The notes below the pieces were generated by a model that had not been told where the DNA came from, did no database searches, and saw only the letters and a program-made list of their open reading frames with translations. Source: Girardinichthys multiradiatus (Eukaryota; Chordata; Actinopteri; Cyprinodontiformes; Goodeidae). From it: 64,000 bases of DNA. Position 1 is the stretch's first letter. Each line of letters opens with the position of its first letter. The stretch spans positions 1,823,663-1,887,662 of the forward strand of contig NC_061811.1 of NCBI RefSeq assembly GCF_021462225.1, given 5' to 3'. Shown here piece by piece: positions 1 to 10,491 of the stretch. A program made the position numbers and the translations under genes.

Positions 1-21
1 AAACTGAATTGAATTGAAATT
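1..21 (+). repeat. End of a LINE-type GAATTGAATT tail
   Basis: The window opens inside AAACTGAATTGAATTGAAAT, the same short-repeat tail that closes the L2-type elements at 1662 and 24398. The body of the element would lie upstream of the window. Confidence 0.5.
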
Positions 22-714
22 TCTCACAGAAGAACCTACACTTTAGCAAAATGTCAATTTATAGAGTTCAGCACTCAGTCAGATTTAGTGAGGCTAAGTA
101 CAAGAAAGCATGCCAGAAACCCAGGTATAGTTAAGGGATTAAGATTTAGCAGAAACATGAGGTCCACTGCTAGAATAGCCCACCACCATACTGGTTCCAA
201 ATACACAGAATGAGTTAAAGCCATCCAAGGACAGCAGTAAGGTTTAGCCAAGTAGGTGTAAACTGAAAGCATGAAACAAGACTAACTGGAAAATAAATCA
301 CTAAACTGTCACACCATTTATTTTTATATGATAAATCAAACAGAACATGTTTATTATGAAGCTTGGTTCTGTTTCCAAATTAGCCAGAGCAAAACTTTTA
401 ACAGCGTTTGACTGAGAAATTAGGTCTTCCACAGAAAGTTTCTTTGTTTTTCTAAAATGCCTAAAACACATTTGATCTAAAAAAGAAACAGAAGGTTGGA
501 AGAGCACAGATGTTCCTTCTTTCATGCATATTAACTGTGAAGAAGAGATTGTATGTGTGTGAGCTATTAAAATGAGCGACTCTTCAATAATGCAAGGGAT
601 TTATCTCACTTTGAAAAAGACTCCATCTGTTCACACAATTTCAGATATAAAGTGACACGGTATCAACATTTAAAGGGATCTGATCAGATGCATGGAAAAA
701 TATAAAAGAAATGT
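22..714. other. Unassigned AT-rich sequence
   Basis: I see no coding motif, terminal repeat or recognisable family here. Open frames are short and carry no recognisable motif. Confidence 0.5.
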
Positions 715-1224
715 TTGTGGATTAATGCCCTGTGGGGGGTGCTCCAGGAGTATGGAATTGGGGGCCCTTTATTAGGGGGGCCATCCGGTCTCTGTACGAG
801 CGGAGCAGGAGTTTGGTTCGCATTGCCGGCACTAAGTCGGACCTGTTCCCGGTGCATGTTGGACTCCTGCAGGGCTGCCCTTGGTCACGCAGCCAAGGGC
901 CGGAGGGGGTCTGGTTTGGGGACCAGTGGATTTCATCTCTTTTTTTTGCAGATGACGTGGTCATGCTGGCCCCCTCCAGCCAAGACCTACAGCATGTGCA
1001 GGGGCGGTTCGCAGCCGTGTGTCAAGCGGCTGGGATGAAGATCAGCTCCTCCAAGTCCGAGGCCATGGTTCTCAACCGGAAAAGAGTGGCTTGTCCTCTT
1101 CAGGTTGGAGGGGAGTTCCTGCCTCAAATGGAACAGTTCAAGTATCTCGGGGTCTTGTTCACGAGTGAGGGAAGAATGGAGCGGGAGATCGACAGACAGA
1201 TCGGTGCGGCTGCTGCAGTAATGA
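715..1224 (+). pseudogene. LINE reverse transcriptase fragment (I/Nimb-like)
   Basis: This is an internal piece of a non-LTR reverse transcriptase. Visible blocks are an IRSLYERSRSLVRIAGTKSD segment, an FADDVVMLA block (the RT motif C aspartates), then KISSSKSEAMVL and FKYLGVLFTSEGRMEREID (thumb region). The reading frame changes within the fragment. Part of the region between the GLLQGCP block (motif B) and the substrate-binding segment is deleted: GCP runs straight into WSRSQG. A second copy of the same family lies at 59643-60620 and is better preserved upstream of this point. There is no start or 3' end. At about 1222 the sequence switches abruptly to an L2-type tail. The clade assignment (I/Nimb-like) is from memory of similar fish proteins and is tentative; RT identity is certain. 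Confidence 0.85.
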
Positions 1225-1662
1225 GGATCAGTGCTTCTTTGTTCTCTTTGTGTCTCTGCTCTGTTCTCTCTAACCCCCAGTCGGTCGTGGCAGATGGCCG
1301 CTCACACTGAGCCTGGTTCTGGTTCTGCTGGAGGTTTCTTCCTGTTAAAAAGGAGTTTTTCCTCTCCACTGTCGCTACATGCATGCTCAGTATGAGGGAT
1401 TGCTGCAAAGTCAACGCCAGTGACTGTCCACTGTCTCTACATGCTCATCCAGGAGGAGTGAATGCTGCAAGTCACTGACTGGATGCAATCTGCTGGGTTT
1501 CCTTAGACAGAAAAACTTTTTATCCAATTTGAATAAATAACTGAATCTGACTGTTTGAAAGTTAGGATTAATTGGAATGTATGGACCTGACTTTGTGAAG
1601 TGCCTTGAGACGACATGTGTTGTGAATTGGCACTATTTAAATAAACTGAATTGTATTGAATA
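1225..1662 (+). repeat. L2-type LINE 3' tail, copy 1
   Basis: This stretch matches the 3' untranslated region of the L2-type element at 23955-24398 almost base for base. It includes the segment with CCTGTTAAAA followed by the Cs and Ts of TTTTTCCTCTCCACTGTCGC, and ends in AAACTGAATTGTATTGAATA. It is a 5'-truncated insertion, as expected for LINE integration. Confidence 0.85.
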
Positions 1663-2435
1663 ACAGAGAAATGGTGAAAACGCAAACATAAAACAGTTTT
1701 ATCTAAACAGAAAGACTGAAGTCAAGCTGTTTAGATAAAACTGTTCCAGTCTCCCTTTATAAGCCTTGTCTCCCTGGTCTATTATGGAAAATTTATTTTC
1801 ATACATTTAGGTGGGAAAATGGATCCTAAACTTAATTTTATGGTCTGGGTCAAAGATCACACCTATGCGGTCTAAAGGCAACCTTTAACCAGTAACATAT
1901 GCTTTGATAATCTCACGTTATGATTTCGGTAATGTCCTTCTATATTTTGAACTTTCTTCCAACTCAGTACTTTACATAAACTATTCCTTTAAATCACTTT
2001 TTAGAAGTGACGTGATTATGTCATAGCTTTTCAGGGTTATGATTGGTTAATTTATAATCTGAGTTAAACAGAGGCTCACCTGTGGATGCATTTGAAGGCA
2101 ACACCTCAACCACTCTGCTTCCTTGTGTGACATTCAATTTCCAGATGCCTAGAGGAGCCACGTGCATCTGGTCAAACAATTATATCTCTCACGGTTTGAG
2201 TTTGAGGTGGACCAAAGCACAGACAAGAGCCTGGCAGCAGCATGTTATAAAAATCTTCAGTTTTATTGCCAAGGGGTTTTCAAAAAAGAAGCAAAGTACT
2301 GCAGGTACAAAAAAAAACAAGATCCAAAACTTACAAAAATAGAGTCTGCAGGAAACATGGTTAATACATACACCATAGTCGAGGGTAGTGAACGGGAGGA
2401 ACCAGGGAAGCACAATGAGAACCAGAGAGCTAATA
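1663..2435. other. Unassigned sequence; left part of a repeat split by Tc1
   Basis: There is no coding motif. The last ~55 bases (purine-rich, ending in the TA target at 2434-2435) appear to continue in style at 4021 on the far side of the Tc1-like element. The transposon probably landed inside an older non-coding repeat. Confidence 0.4.
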
Positions 2436-4020
2436 CAAGTCCTTCTCAAAATATTAGCATATTGTGATAAAGTTCATTATTTTCCATAATGTCATGATGA
2501 AAATTTAACATTCATATATTTTAGATTCATTGCACACTAACTGAAATATTTCAGGTCTTTTATTGTCTTAATACGGATGATTTTGGCATACAGCTCATGA
2601 AAACCCAAAATTCCTATCTCACAAAATTAGCATATCATTAAATGGGTCTCTAAACGAGCTATGAACCTAATCATCTGAATCAACGAGTTAACTCTAAACA
2701 CCTGCAAAAGATTCCTGAGGCCTTTAAAACTCCCAGCCTGGTTCATCACTCAAAACCCCAATCATGGGTAAGACTGCCGACCTGACTGCTGTCCAGAAGG
2801 CCACTATTGACACCCTCAAGCAAGAGGGTAAGACACAAAAAGACATTTCTGAATGAATAGGCTGTTCCCAGAGTGCTGTATCAAGGCACCTCAGGGGGAA
2901 GTCTGTGGGAAGGAAAAAGTGTGGCAGAAAACGCTGCACAACAAGAAGAGGTGACCGGACCCTGAGGAAGATTGTGGAGAAGGGCCGATTCCAGACCTTG
3001 GGGGACCTGCGGAAGCAGTGGACTGAGTCTGGAGTAGAAACATCCAGAGCCACCATGCACAGGCGTGTGCAGGAAATGGGCTACAGGTGCCGCATTCCCC
3101 AGGTAAAGCAACTTTTGAACCAGAAACAGCGGCAGAAGCGCCTGACCTGGGCTACAGAGAAGCAGCACTGGACTGTTGCTCAGTGGTCCAAAGTACTTTT
3201 TTTGGATGAAAGCAAATTCTGCATGTCATTCGGAAATCAAGGTGCCAGAGTCTGGAGGAAGACTGGGGAGAAGGAAATGCCAAAATGCCAGAAGTCCAGT
3301 GTCAAGTACCCACAGTCAGTGATGGTCTGGGGTGCCGTGTCAGCTGCTGGTGTTGGTCCACTGTGTTTTATCAAGGGCAGGGTCAATGCAGCTAGCTATC
3401 AGGAGATTTTGGAGCACTTCATGCTTCCATCTGCTGAAAAGCTTTATGGAGATGAAGATTTCATTTTTCAGCATGACCTGGCACCTGCTCACAGTGCCAA
3501 AACCACTGGTGAATGGTTTACTGACCTGCCAACTCTCCTGACCTGAACCCCATAGAGAATCTGTGGGATATTGTGAAGAGAACGTTGAGAGACTCAAGAC
3601 CCAACACTCTGGATGAGCTAAAGGCCGCTATCGAAGCATCCTGGGCCTCCATAAGACCTCAGCAGTGCTACAGGCTGATTGCCTCCATGCCACGCCGCAT
3701 TGAAGCAGTCATTTCTGCAAAAGGATTCCCGACCAAGTATTGAGTGCATAACTGTACATGATTATTTGAAGGTTGACGTTTTTTGTATTAAAAACATTTT
3801 TCTTTTATTGGTCGGATGAAATATGCTAATTTTGTGAGATAGGAATTTTGGGTTTTCATGAGCTGTATGCCAAAATCATCCATATTAAGACAATGAAAGA
3901 CCTGAAATATTTCAGTTAGTGTGCAATGAATCTAAAATATATGATTGTCAAATTTTCATCATGACATTATGGAAAATAATGAACTTTATCACAATATGCT
4001 AATATTGTGAGAAGGACCTG
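2436..4020 (+). mobile_element. Tc1-like transposon, family A, full length
   Basis: The element is 1585 bp and flanked by the TA duplication typical of Tc1/mariner (2434-2435 and 4021-4022). Its ends are near-perfect inverted repeats: the left begins CAAGTCCTTCTCAAAATATT and the right ends AATATTGTGAGAAGGACCTG. The left tip has CAAG where the second copy (57409) has CAGG. A second inverted block lies further inside each end: CCCAAAATTCCTATCTCACA on the left and its complement near 3835-3858. The encoded transposase is dead. Confidence 0.93.
2764..3744 (+). pseudogene. Tc1-like transposase, family A (broken)
   Basis: This is a DD34E-type cut-and-paste transposase. It starts MGKTADLTAVQKATIDTLKQ, an N-terminal helix-turn-helix DNA-binding region. 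The catalytic blocks are LFLDESKF (first Asp), FQHDLAPAHS (second Asp) and SPDLNPIENLWD (Glu). Two lesions are visible. The first is an in-frame TGA at 2854-2856, where the copy at 57737 has CGA; this fits CpG decay. The second is a short out-of-frame deletion near 3521, after GEWFTD, which puts the Glu block in a different frame. The C-terminus reads AKGFPTKY before TGA at 3742. The product would act in the nucleus on the element's own ends, but this copy cannot make a full protein. Confidence 0.93.
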
Positions 4021-4022
4021 TA

Positions 4023-5236
4023 AACAGAGGGAAGTGAGGTATGAACCAATGAGACACTGAGGCTGGTAATCAGATGAAAATGGAGTGAGGCAGGCTGCAG
4101 AACACTTAGGGAATAGTAACTAGGATGACAAGACTATAAAACAGAAGGGAACACGAGAGCTAAAACAAAACATAACCAAAAGGGAGCTGACTATAAAAAC
4201 AAAACTATAAGTAAACAGTGCATGAACAAGAATCAGGGAAACCAGAAACTAAAAGAAGCTATGGACAGGAATAGATAAAAGAAACATAGGAACCTAAGAA
4301 AACCATTAACGAAAGTAAACAGAGAACTAGAGAAAATAGAAGAACACCACAATCTAATAATTAACAAAGAACCCACAAGAAACCCTGACCATAAAACACA
4401 CAAAACCTTAACCAACACTGACTGGAGTAAGTGAAAAGAAGACAAAGAATGTGAGAACTAGAAAACGTGAAAACCAAAAAGAAAATAATAACAAAAAGCT
4501 AACCTAAAAAGGGTGACTGGGACTATAGAGACAAAACCGAGGAACAAACTAAGAAAGAGAACAAACACCTAACATAAATAGACACAGAGATACTAGATGA
4601 GAAACAATACTAAAGAATCCAAGGAAACAAGAAACCAAAATAATAACAATAAAAAAATAAATAATAAAAAAAATAAATAATAATAATAATAATAAGAAAA
4701 CCATACAAAGTGAAGGCAACCATAAAGAAAACTTAACGAAAAGGAAAGAATACAACAAAACAAAACACTAGGAGGCGGTAGAGGGAACAACACTAACAGG
4801 GAGCAAAAGAAAATAAACAAACACGATTAAAAAAATCTGAAATATAGACATCTAGACGAAAAGAAACTAAACACAAAACCAAAAACAAAGTCCAAAAATG
4901 ACACACCCCGACAATATCCAAGGATAAACATCATGAGCATGTCTAGCCATCATACCCTTTAGTAAGGAGATGGGTTCTGTGACCCAGAGTTGCTGGGTTT
5001 TGGTGAAAAATGTATGAAACAACCCCAGAATAAAAGCTAAAGACCTTGTGTGCACATTCTAAGACAGCAGACAGGTGAAGTGCTCTGTTCCTCTGCTGGT
5101 AACAACAATCTACTCCTAATGCTGGACTGATACCGGAGATCATTGTCAGTGTTCTAATCATTGCCCTGTTATCATCATAGGTTTGGATATTAGATCCTTT
5201 AAAACTACATTTCTTTGGTGTGAACTGTCTTAAAAC
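4023..5236. other. A-rich unclassified repeat-like sequence
   Basis: The plus strand is strongly A-rich between 4100 and 4900 and holds an AAT/AAATA run at 4648-4694. Long open frames on the minus strand come only from poly-T/pyrimidine composition and code for Leu/Phe/Ser-rich nonsense. The section from 4023 may be the right half of the repeat interrupted by the Tc1-like element. I could not find its ends. Confidence 0.4.
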
Positions 5237-5645
5237 TCAATTCAGACCTTTACTTTGATGTCCTGACTTTTCATCTCGTTTTAGTGGAAGCCTATTGCTA
5301 CATGGCCTTTGCTGAGTGATGTGAGCAGGTATTGCAAAATGTTTGACGAGATCTTTGCACTCAGTATAGGCATCAAGTTGCAAACTCAGGCTGCTGTTCA
5401 GGGTCCAAATGAAAATTATAGTTCTCGTCTTACACTGAGCACCATTTTTAAATAGTTTCCATTGGGACAGGTGGTGGTCCAGTCCTAAAAGCTCCAGCTT
5501 GTCTCTCAGAAGTCCCACCTGTATGGTATTAAAGCACTGGAAAAATCAGAGAACATGATCCTGACAAGAGGTAGATGATGGCATCATCCACCCCAGGCTG
5601 GTAAGCAAACTGCAACAGATCCAATGAAGACCTCACCAGGGGGCA
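5237..5645 (-). pseudogene. Older LINE RT fragment, downstream half
   Basis: On the minus strand, 5640 to about 5550 reads a recognisable RT segment including LDLLQFAYQPGVDDAIIYLL. It is followed by an RDKLELLGLDHHLSQW block (motif A to B spacer). The frame is broken and the sequence decays into non-coding towards 5237. It belongs with the fragment at 8700-9406: the two are the same orientation, and the later Rex1-like element sits exactly between them. The family is related to, but distinct from, the younger Rex1-like LINE. Confidence 0.7.
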
Positions 5646-5733
5646 AAGATGGTTAAAGACCAAACCAATTCAATTCAATTCAAATTCAAAAATACTTTAT
5701 TAATCCCAAAGGGAAATTAAATGTTGTTGTAGC

Positions 5734-7448
5734 TCATCGTGAAGGTTTCCTCAAAGAGCCGTTGTAGATGCTGATGGCTGTGGGCAGGAAGGATCTTCTG
5801 TAGCGCTCCGTCTTACAGCAGATCTGAAGAAGCCTCTGACTGAAGACACTCTGTTGTTGTAGGACAGTCTGATGAAGAGGATGCTCAGGGTTCTCCATAA
5901 TGTTCTTCATTTTATGAAGAATCCGTCTTTGCACAATGATCTCCAGAAGTTCCAGAGGAGTCACCAGAACAGAGCCAGCCTTCTTTATCAGCTTGTTGAG
6001 CTTTTGTAAGTCCCTGGCTCTGATGCTGCTTCCCCAGCAGATAATGGCAGAAGAGATCACACTTCCCACAATAGACTTATAGAAGATCTGCAGCATCTTG
6101 CTGGAAACACCAAAGGACCTAAGCTTCCTCAAGAAGTACAGTCTGCTCTGTCCCTTCTAGATGGCTTCACAGTTGCATCTCCACTCTAGTCTGTTGTCCT
6201 GGTGAACACCGAGGTATTTATACTTCTCCACCACTTCCACTTCTTCTCCCATGATAGAAATAGTTTTTGACTTATTCCTGTTTTTCTTAAAATCTACAAT
6301 CATCTCCTTTGTTTTAGTCACGTTCAAAATGAGATGATTGTTTCCACACCATGCCACAAAGTGGTCCACCACCTTCCTGTACTCAGCTTCTTGTCCATCT
6401 CTGATCCACCAACGACTGCAGAATCATCTGAGTATTTCTGCAGATGACAGGAGTCTGTCTGGTACTGGAAGTCTGAGGTGTACAGAGTGAAAAGGAATGG
6501 TGAGAGTACAGTCCCCTGTGGTGCTCCTGTGCTGCTGACTACCTGGTTAGACTCACAACCCTTCAGTCTCACAAACTGTGGTCTGTTTGTCAGGTAGTCT
6601 TTGATCCAGGAGATTGTTGAGGCCTCCACCTGAGTCTTCTGGAGTTTCTGACAAAGCAAATCAGGTTGGATTGTATTAAATGCACTGGAGAAATCAAATA
6701 ACATGATCCTCACAGTGCTGCTGGCTTTGTCCAGATGACAGTGAGTTTGTTGAAGCAGGTGTATGATGGCATCTTCAACTCCAACTCCACAGCGATAAGC
6801 AAACTGAAGGGGGTCCTGATGGTTTACTGTTTGCTTACTCAGGTGGGCAAACGGGAGTCTCTCTAGGACCTTCATGATGTGGGATGTCAGGGCAACAGGT
6901 TTATAGTCATTGAGAACTGATGGGTGAGTTTTCTTACGTACCGGAACAAGACAGGAGGTCTTCCACAACACCGGAACCTTCTTCTGGGCCAGGCTAAGGT
7001 TGAAGAGGTGCTGCAGAATCTCACAGAGCTGCTCTGCACAGGCCTTCAGGACTCTAGGGCTGACATGATCTGGACCTGCAGCCTTATTCCTATTTAGTCT
7101 CTCCAGTTGCATCTTCACTTGACTTCTTGAGACACACAGGTGGAAGGGGGAAGCAAAGGAAGCATCAGCATCTTCTGATATGGTTGAAGGCAAACATGTA
7201 GAAGCAGAAGGTTCTAGGGCTGAGGTGGAAGATAAAAAAATTGAGGTGTTACTGGACAGCTGTGGGTCCTGTGGGTCAAAGGAAGATGGAATGTCTGTTT
7301 GGCTGTGAGCAGGAGAGGAGGATGCGAAGCTTGTTTCTGAACTGAACCTATTGAAGAATGTGTTCAGTTCATTGGCTCTGTCCAGACCTCCATCGGTCCA
7401 ATTATCCCTCTGCCTGAAGCCTGTGATCTTCTTCATCCCTGACCACAC
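5734..7448 (-). pseudogene. Rex1-like ORF2, reverse transcriptase domain
   Basis: From the N-terminus the RT reads RLNRNKAAGPDHVSPRVLKA, then ALTSHIMKVLERL, PLQFAYRCGVGVEDAI, MLFDFSSAFNTI (motif A), STGAPQGTVLSPFLFTLYTS (motif B) and YSDDSAVV (motif C with both Asp). A frameshift near 6390 moves the reading to HFVAWCGNNHLILNVTKTKE and KYKYLGVHQDNRLEW. A stop follows at about 6157. The last frame, RKLRSFGVSSKMLQIFYKSI to RRSFLPTAISIYNGSL, is the family's C-terminal region. Few lesions and intact RT catalytic residues suggest a fairly recent insertion. Confidence 0.9.
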
Positions 7449-8684
7449 ATCTCTGATATTGTTTTGCTGGAGCTGCTCTCCAGCTTCTTCTTGTACACCT
7501 CCTTGCTGTCTCTTATCTTGACTTTAAGTTGCTTCTGTAAACTCCTCAATAATTCTCTGTCTCCTTTTCTGAAGGCTCTTTTTTTCTTGTTAAGCAGGTC
7601 CTTCAGGTCACTGGTGATCCAAGGTTTGTTATTGGGGAAGCATCTCACGGTTCTGGTGGGGATGTTATCCACGCAGAAGTTTATATAGTCGGTTACACAC
7701 TCAGTCATGGCATTGATGTCCTCTCCATGTGGCTGGCACAGTGCGTCCCAGTCTGTAGCCTCAAAGCAACCTTGCAGAGCTTTTTCAGCTTCATGTGACC
7801 ATTTTCTCACAGTCTTCTTTATTACAGGTTGCCTCTGAACAAGGGGCTTATATTTTGAACAGAGAAAAACAAGATTGTGATCTGATTTGCCTAGAGGAGG
7901 TCTTGCTGTAGAGATGTATGAGTCCTTGACATTTGCATAAAACAAATCCAATGTTTTGTTTTCTCTGGTAGAGCAGCTGACAAACTGTTGAAACGTTGGA
8001 AGTGTAGCAGAGAGTGAAGCATGGTTAAAATCACCAGAAATTGCCACAAAAGCATTGGGGTTTTGTGTCTGTAGCTTAGCAACAACTGAGCTGATGGCAT
8101 CACATGCAGTGTCGGCAACAGGGGAAGGTGGAACGTAAACTGTTGCCAAAATAACACCGGTGAACTCTCTTGGTAAATAATATGGACGAAAACTTACTGC
8201 CAACAGTTCAATATCTGGACTGCAGAGATGACACTTCACAGTTACATTTCCTGGATTACACCATCTGTTGTTCACAAGTACTGCCAGTCCACCTCCTTTA
8301 CATTTGCCGCTCCTCTTTAAATCTCTGTCTGCTCGTATGGTTAAAAAGCCCGGCAGAGAGACGCTGGAGTAGGGGATATGATCCTGCAGCCATGTTCCAG
8401 TAAAACACATAATACTGCATGACCGGCTTGGTCCTTTGTAGGGCTTGGAGTTCATCCAACTTGTTTCCCAACGATCTCACAGTGCCCATCATAATCGACG
8501 GAAGAGATGGTTTGAACTTCCTCCTTCTCTCTTTTCTCTTTGCTCCTGCTCTGCATCCACGGCGTCTCCTTTTCAACTCATTGGAGATTTGGGGTTGTAG
8601 TTGAAGTATTATTTGAGCTTTTGAGATATTAATCAGCTGCTCCCGGTTGTAAGAAACAACCCCGTTGCCATGGCAATGCATCAT
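7433..8684 (-). pseudogene. Rex1-like ORF2, endonuclease domain
   Basis: This is an apurinic-type endonuclease that would nick target DNA to prime reverse transcription. Translation of the minus strand starts near 8684 with a basic stretch (KRRRRGCRAGAKRKERRRK). It enters the domain at GTVRSLGNKLDELQAL, then is frameshifted between about 8420 and 8460. The second frame runs MCFTGTWLQD, VYVPP, ISGDFNHASL, LDLFYANV and LGKSDHNLV. The Asp/Asn of GDFN and the SDH histidine are present. The Glu expected in the family's TETWL block is Gly here (GGA), so catalysis should be lost. The linker and RT follow after a one-base frame change at about 7440. Confidence 0.88.
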
Positions 8685-8699
8685 AACAAATTGAGGGTG

Positions 8700-9406
8700 T
8701 TAATCAGATTCAAAGTTAGTACTAGCAGCCTGTAGCTGCTGAGGTCCTTCGAATGTGTGAACCACTGGTCCCACATAGGTCTTCCACAGCTGTAGTACTT
8801 TCCCCAGCTTCAGGCTCATGTTGAACATGTTTCCCACAATGCCACACTGTTTATCTGCGCAGCACCTCAGGAGTCTGGAGATGATGTACAGCCTTTGACA
8901 CCTTGATCTTTCGAAGCTTGTTCCTCGCCTGAGGTGTTGAAAGGGACAGGATAGGGGAGGGGAACTGTAGGACTGGTGATGGCTTACAGCCGAGAAGCAT
9001 GAAGTTCTGGTAAGTAAAGAAGGCAGTTGTCAAAGAGAAGGAGGGGTTTATCCTCCCTAAAGCTCCTATAACCTGAGAGTTTGGTTTGTGACCTGAAATT
9101 GTTTTCAGGCTCTTCCAACCCTGCTGATGTTCTTGTCCTGCAGCTGGTCCTCTATCTTCTTTCTGCAGATGTTTTTTTGTATCCTTGATTTTCCTTCTCA
9201 GTTCCTTCTGCACAGCTGTCAGCTCCTCATTGTTTCCTGATCTAAAGACTATCTTCTCCTTGAGGAGAGCCTTTATTCCAGGGCTTGTTATTGGAGAAAC
9301 ACCATACTTTCCTGAGGGGCATAATGTTGTCCACATGGAAGTTAATGTAGTGCTTGATGCAGTCTGTGATGCTGTTAATGTCCTCCCCATGAGGATCTCA
9401 GATTAA
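8700..9406 (-). pseudogene. Older LINE ORF2 fragment, upstream half
   Basis: Minus-strand translation from 9390 shows the endonuclease-RT linker of a Rex1/CR1-type LINE (GIKALLKEKIVFRSGNNEEL, VQKELRRKIKDTKKHLQKED, WKSLKTISGHK). Later, in another frame, it shows the NMFNMSLKLGKVLQLWKT block just before RT motif A. The fragment stops at the 5' border of the inserted Rex1-like element. It continues, after loss of a short segment, at 5645 down to 5237. Confidence 0.75.
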
Positions 9407-10487
9407 ATCATCAACCTTAAACATTAAAAATTAACCATCAACCTTTGGTCCAAGATGGCTTTGAGACAAAGCTAGTTATGGACCGCTCTGCGACTCCATG
9501 TTGAACATGGTTTCCTGTTTCCTTTATTTTGGTAGAAAGTAGAGGTAAAATTCTGTGTAAAGAGGATCAGAATTGACATGTTGTATTTCTTTCTATGCTT
9601 TCTCATATTTTCCTTCATATCATTAGCAGATTCATTTTTATCATCACTTGTTATTTTATGTCCAAAGTCACATTCCCACATGAAACATATAAACATTTAT
9701 TACTGCATGCAATCTCGGTGACATTTCTGTGCATTACATATACAACTTGTCCCATCATCCTTTTATCACAGCCATGATGAACACTCATAGGCTCTGTGAC
9801 TGTCGGACAGAGATTGTGCAGCACAGTCTTGACATTGACACAAGGACATGGCAGTAACAGATTTTTCACGGATGCAATATTTTTCTGCTTCGATGATCCT
9901 TTCACACTTAATAAAGTCAGGAAACCTCCACAGAAAATGAGAATGCTTTTACAGTTTCCATGTGAAAGCAAAGTCAGAAACAGTGTGGATTTGACCAAAA
10001 CTAAGAAACAGGAATCCAACAAGTACATAATAAAATATAGGTTGAATTATCAAGAGTTGTCTATTAACTCTATTGACTAAACACAAATATTTCAGTCTTT
10101 TATACCTTGCTTTGCATAGATGTGTTTCATGAAAAATCCTGGAGTTGCTTTGCTCCAAAAAGAGGATGGTAAATGGAAACCAACATTTCACTTATTAATC
10201 AAAATTTAATTAATGGTAAAAAAAGAGGCAATGTTTCTAAATCCATAAACTGCTACCTTCAGGTTCAGGACCAAGTCTCTGCTTCAGATTGAGGAGTTCA
10301 AGAAGAAGCAACGGAGGGATAGTTGTCTCGGGGCTTTGTCTGCAGTAATGAGAGTGTTGCTCCACTCTGTATGGACTGTAAGACTATTGTCTTGCTTTAC
10401 TGTAGTAGATCATATTAAAGATGTCCCTGTTGGATATTGTGTTGGAAATATCTGGGCTGGTTACTGTGGCTACTTGTTTTCTGTTCC
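9407..10487. other. Unassigned AT-rich sequence
   Basis: No motif, terminal repeat or known family is visible. Confidence 0.5.
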
Positions 10488-10491
10488 ACAG
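10488..10491. repeat. Target duplication ACAG of the solo LTR (left copy)
   Basis: ACAG precedes the LTR's TGTTGG start. The same four bases follow its TAACA end at 12020-12023. Confidence 0.65.

Larger units (their letters stand above)
5655..8698 (-). mobile_element. Rex1-like non-LTR retrotransposon, nearly complete ORF2
   Basis: On the minus strand this is an endonuclease, a linker, a reverse transcriptase and a 3' tail. The tail (5720 down to 5665) contains a CCCTTTGGG hairpin, then ATTAATAAAGTAT and repeated GAATT units. These features are typical of Rex1/Babar elements in fish, as I remember them. The 5' boundary near 8698 is approximate. The element splits an older LINE. Confidence 0.85.

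Noticed and set aside
4233..4820. Minus-strand open frames rich in Phe, Leu and Ser resembling membrane proteins
   Set aside because: They reflect the A-rich plus strand (T-rich minus strand); there is no domain, and overlapping frames look alike.
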